Source: Micropepsaceae bacterium
GTDB lineage: Bacteria; Pseudomonadota; Alphaproteobacteria; Micropepsales; Micropepsaceae
Reading direction: 5' to 3'
NCBI GenBank assembly: GCA_025450355.1
Contig: JANWHR010000008.1
Span: forward strand, 1 to 7,082
DNA length: 7,082 nucleotides
The notes beneath the pieces were generated by a model. The model was not told the DNA's origin and searched no databases. It saw nothing but the letters and a program-made list of their open reading frames with translations. The first letter of the stretch is position 1. Every line of letters starts with the position of its first letter. Below, one piece after another: positions 5,983 through 7,082 of this stretch. The translations under genes and the position numbers were made by a program.

Positions 5983-6510
5983 CTATTCCTCGGCCTCGAG
6001 CATGGCCCGCGTCCGGCGCGCAATTTCGTCGGGCGGCAAACCTTCCGCCCGCCACTGTTGGCGCGCCGAAGCTGCACGCTCCAGGATATCACCCCATTCG
6101 GGCCCGAAGAGCTTCTCGATCCGTCCGCGAACCATTCGGGTAAGTGCAGGCGAACGCCCGCCCGTGGAGACGGTGAAAAGCAGATCGCCGCGGCGCAATT
6201 GTGCGGGAACATGAAAGTCACAAAGCGCCGGCATGTCTTCCACATTGACAAGAACGCCCGCCGATCGCGCCGCGTCCGCGAGCGTCGCAGCTTCAGCTTC
6301 GTCGAGACCGGCGATAAAGAGGAGATCGATGCCAGCGAAAGCCAAAGCCGAAGCCGTCGTTTCAATCCTGGCCGGCTGCACATGAGCGTTGGCCAGCATC
6401 TCGAGCCGCCGCTTCAGATTGTCGCCGCGGCCTGAAACGCCGACACGGATACGCGAACCGTCGAGGACAATTGGAAGCAGACGTATCTCCGAAAGGGAAA
6501 ATCGCGCCAA
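5983..6510 (-). CDS. CysG/Met8-like precorrin-2 dehydrogenase family protein (compact)
   Basis: About 175 residues, resembling the N-terminal dehydrogenase/ferrochelatase part of siroheme synthase, which oxidises precorrin-2 with NAD+ and inserts iron to make siroheme for sulfite and nitrite reductases. Numbering from a TTG start: RLLPIVLDG at 10-18; a Rossmann-like strand and loop RVGVSGRGDN at 22-31; VNVEDMPALCDFHVP at 88-102 with the Asp (92) matching the family's catalytic Asp; and LFTVSTGGRSPALTRMVR at 111-128. No C-terminal methyltransferase domain is present. The usual glycine loop (VVGGGxVA) is altered to SGRGD, and the segment before VNVED looks shorter than usual, so activity is uncertain. 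The start is uncertain: TTG 6510 has no clear ribosome binding site, while CTG 6480 has GGAG upstream. The only in-frame ATG (6759) would overlap lipB and is unlikely. It is divergent from lipB. It could be a full enzyme or a diverged paralogue. Confidence 0.8.
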   Translation of the reverse strand: MARFSLSEIRLLPIVLDGSRIRVGVSGRGDNLKRRLEMLANAHVQPARIETTASALAFAGIDLLFIAGLDEAEAATLADAARSAGVLVNVEDMPALCDFHVPAQLRRGDLLFTVSTGGRSPALTRMVRGRIEKLFGPEWGDILERAASARQQWRAEGLPPDEIARRTRAMLEAEE

Positions 6511-6521
6511 AATACAATAGT

Positions 6522-6533
6522 CGCTTGCAAGCG
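6522..6533. promoter_or_regulatory. 12-bp palindrome in the divergent cysG-like/lipB intergenic region
   Basis: CGCTTG-CAAGCG is a perfect dyad lying between the probable starts of the two divergent genes. TACAAT at 6513-6518 is a reasonable -10 match on the + strand, but no good -35 is placed before it. A regulator site is possible, but a palindrome this short can arise by chance. Confidence 0.25.
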
Positions 6534-6581
6534 CCAGATGTGCGCTATGGTCGTTGCGTGCAGCCCACGTCCTCAGACGCG

Positions 6582-7082
6582 ATGATTGAGTGGTTGGTCG
6601 AACCGGCCCTGACCGGCTATGAGCGCGCCGTTGCGGAGATGGAGTCTCGCGCCGAAGACATCCGGCAGGGCCGCGCAGCGGAAGGCGTTTGGCTGCTGGA
6701 ACATCCGCCGCTCTACACGGCGGGCACCAGCGCCAAAGCCGGCGACCTGATCGAAGCACGCTTCCCGGTGTTCCGGTCGGGCCGCGGCGGTCAATACACC
6801 TATCACGGTCCTGGCCAGCGGGTTGCCTATGTGATGCTCGATCTCAGGCGGCGCCGGGATGTGCGGCGGTATGTCGAAGATCTTGAACAATGGTTGATCC
6901 GCGCACTGGCGCGATTTGGCATAGCCGGCGAGCGGCGCCCCGGCCGGATCGGCATCTGGGTGTGCCACGGCGACGGCAGCGAGGACAAAATCGCCGCCAT
7001 CGGAATTCGACTGCGGCACTGGATCAGCTATCACGGCATCAGTTTGAACGTGGATCCGGAACTCAACCATTTTGGCGGGATC
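6582..7082 (+). CDS. lipB: Octanoyltransferase LipB (3' end outside window)
   Basis: LipB moves the octanoyl group from acyl carrier protein to lipoyl-domain lysines, the first step of lipoate attachment to 2-oxoacid dehydrogenases and the glycine cleavage system. The window holds 167 codons from ATG 6582 with an open frame at the edge. Signature stretches are HPPLYTAGTS (41-50), RGGQYTYHGPGQR (68-80) and EDKIAAIGIRL (135-145) with the catalytic-type Lys136, then ISYHGISLNVDPELNHF (148-164). The catalytic Cys of the usual PCG motif would lie just beyond the right edge. Two starts are possible: GTG 6558 (eight codons longer) and ATG 6582. Neither has a clear ribosome binding site; I prefer ATG because similarity begins there. 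It is divergently oriented from the CysG-like gene. Confidence 0.95.
   Translation, partial: MIEWLVEPALTGYERAVAEMESRAEDIRQGRAAEGVWLLEHPPLYTAGTSAKAGDLIEARFPVFRSGRGGQYTYHGPGQRVAYVMLDLRRRRDVRRYVEDLEQWLIRALARFGIAGERRPGRIGIWVCHGDGSEDKIAAIGIRLRHWISYHGISLNVDPELNHFGGI

Noticed and set aside
5728..6435. Plus-strand frame of 235 codons over the tRNA and CysG-like gene
   Set aside because: It reads through the tRNA gene in antisense and opposes a recognisable enzyme, so it is a shadow.
6573..7070. Minus-strand frame opposite lipB
   Set aside because: The plus strand carries unambiguous LipB signatures; this frame has no recognisable content.

Overview
The window looks like an alphaproteobacterial chromosome, most likely Hyphomicrobiales (Rhizobiales). 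The evidence is a large cyclic beta-1,2-glucan synthase (NdvB/ChvB/Cgs type) at the left edge, high-G+C codon use, and an IS3-family relic whose protein resembles elements common in rhizobia. The genus cannot be fixed from this sequence.

Layout. (1) 1-3674, + strand: the C-terminal part of the glucan synthase, cut by the left edge; its end is intact. (2) 3675-4211: about 0.54 kb without a convincing gene. It holds a hairpin just after the synthase stop, a 15-bp exact tandem duplication and a 20-bp palindrome. (3) 4212-4689: two tandem small genes (64 and 67 codons) encoding diverged paralogues. Each is preceded by an identical 26-bp block and a similarly spaced GGAG ribosome binding site. (4) 4755-5724: a 970-bp decayed IS3-family element on the - strand with recognisable inverted ends. 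Its transposase is broken by an early frameshift in orfA and by a deletion in orfB that removes the first catalytic Asp. (5) 5725-5836: a short spacer with a perfect 11-bp-stem hairpin. (6) 5837-5920, - strand: tRNA-Leu(GAG) with encoded CCA. (7) 5983-6510, - strand: a compact CysG/Met8-like precorrin-2 dehydrogenase family protein. (8) 6582-7082, + strand: lipB, octanoyltransferase, cut by the right edge just before the expected catalytic cysteine. The two genes in (7) and (8) are divergent, with a 12-bp palindrome between them.

How it fits together. The ends are housekeeping or envelope genes: periplasmic glucan synthesis, a leucine tRNA, a tetrapyrrole-type enzyme and lipoate attachment. 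The roughly 2.1 kb between ndvB and the tRNA is accessory in character (orphan small genes plus IS debris) and lies next to the 3' end of a tRNA gene. I see no sign of a defence system, CRISPR array or biosynthetic cluster. The most unusual signal is the duplicated small-gene unit, whose upstream block is far better conserved than the two proteins.
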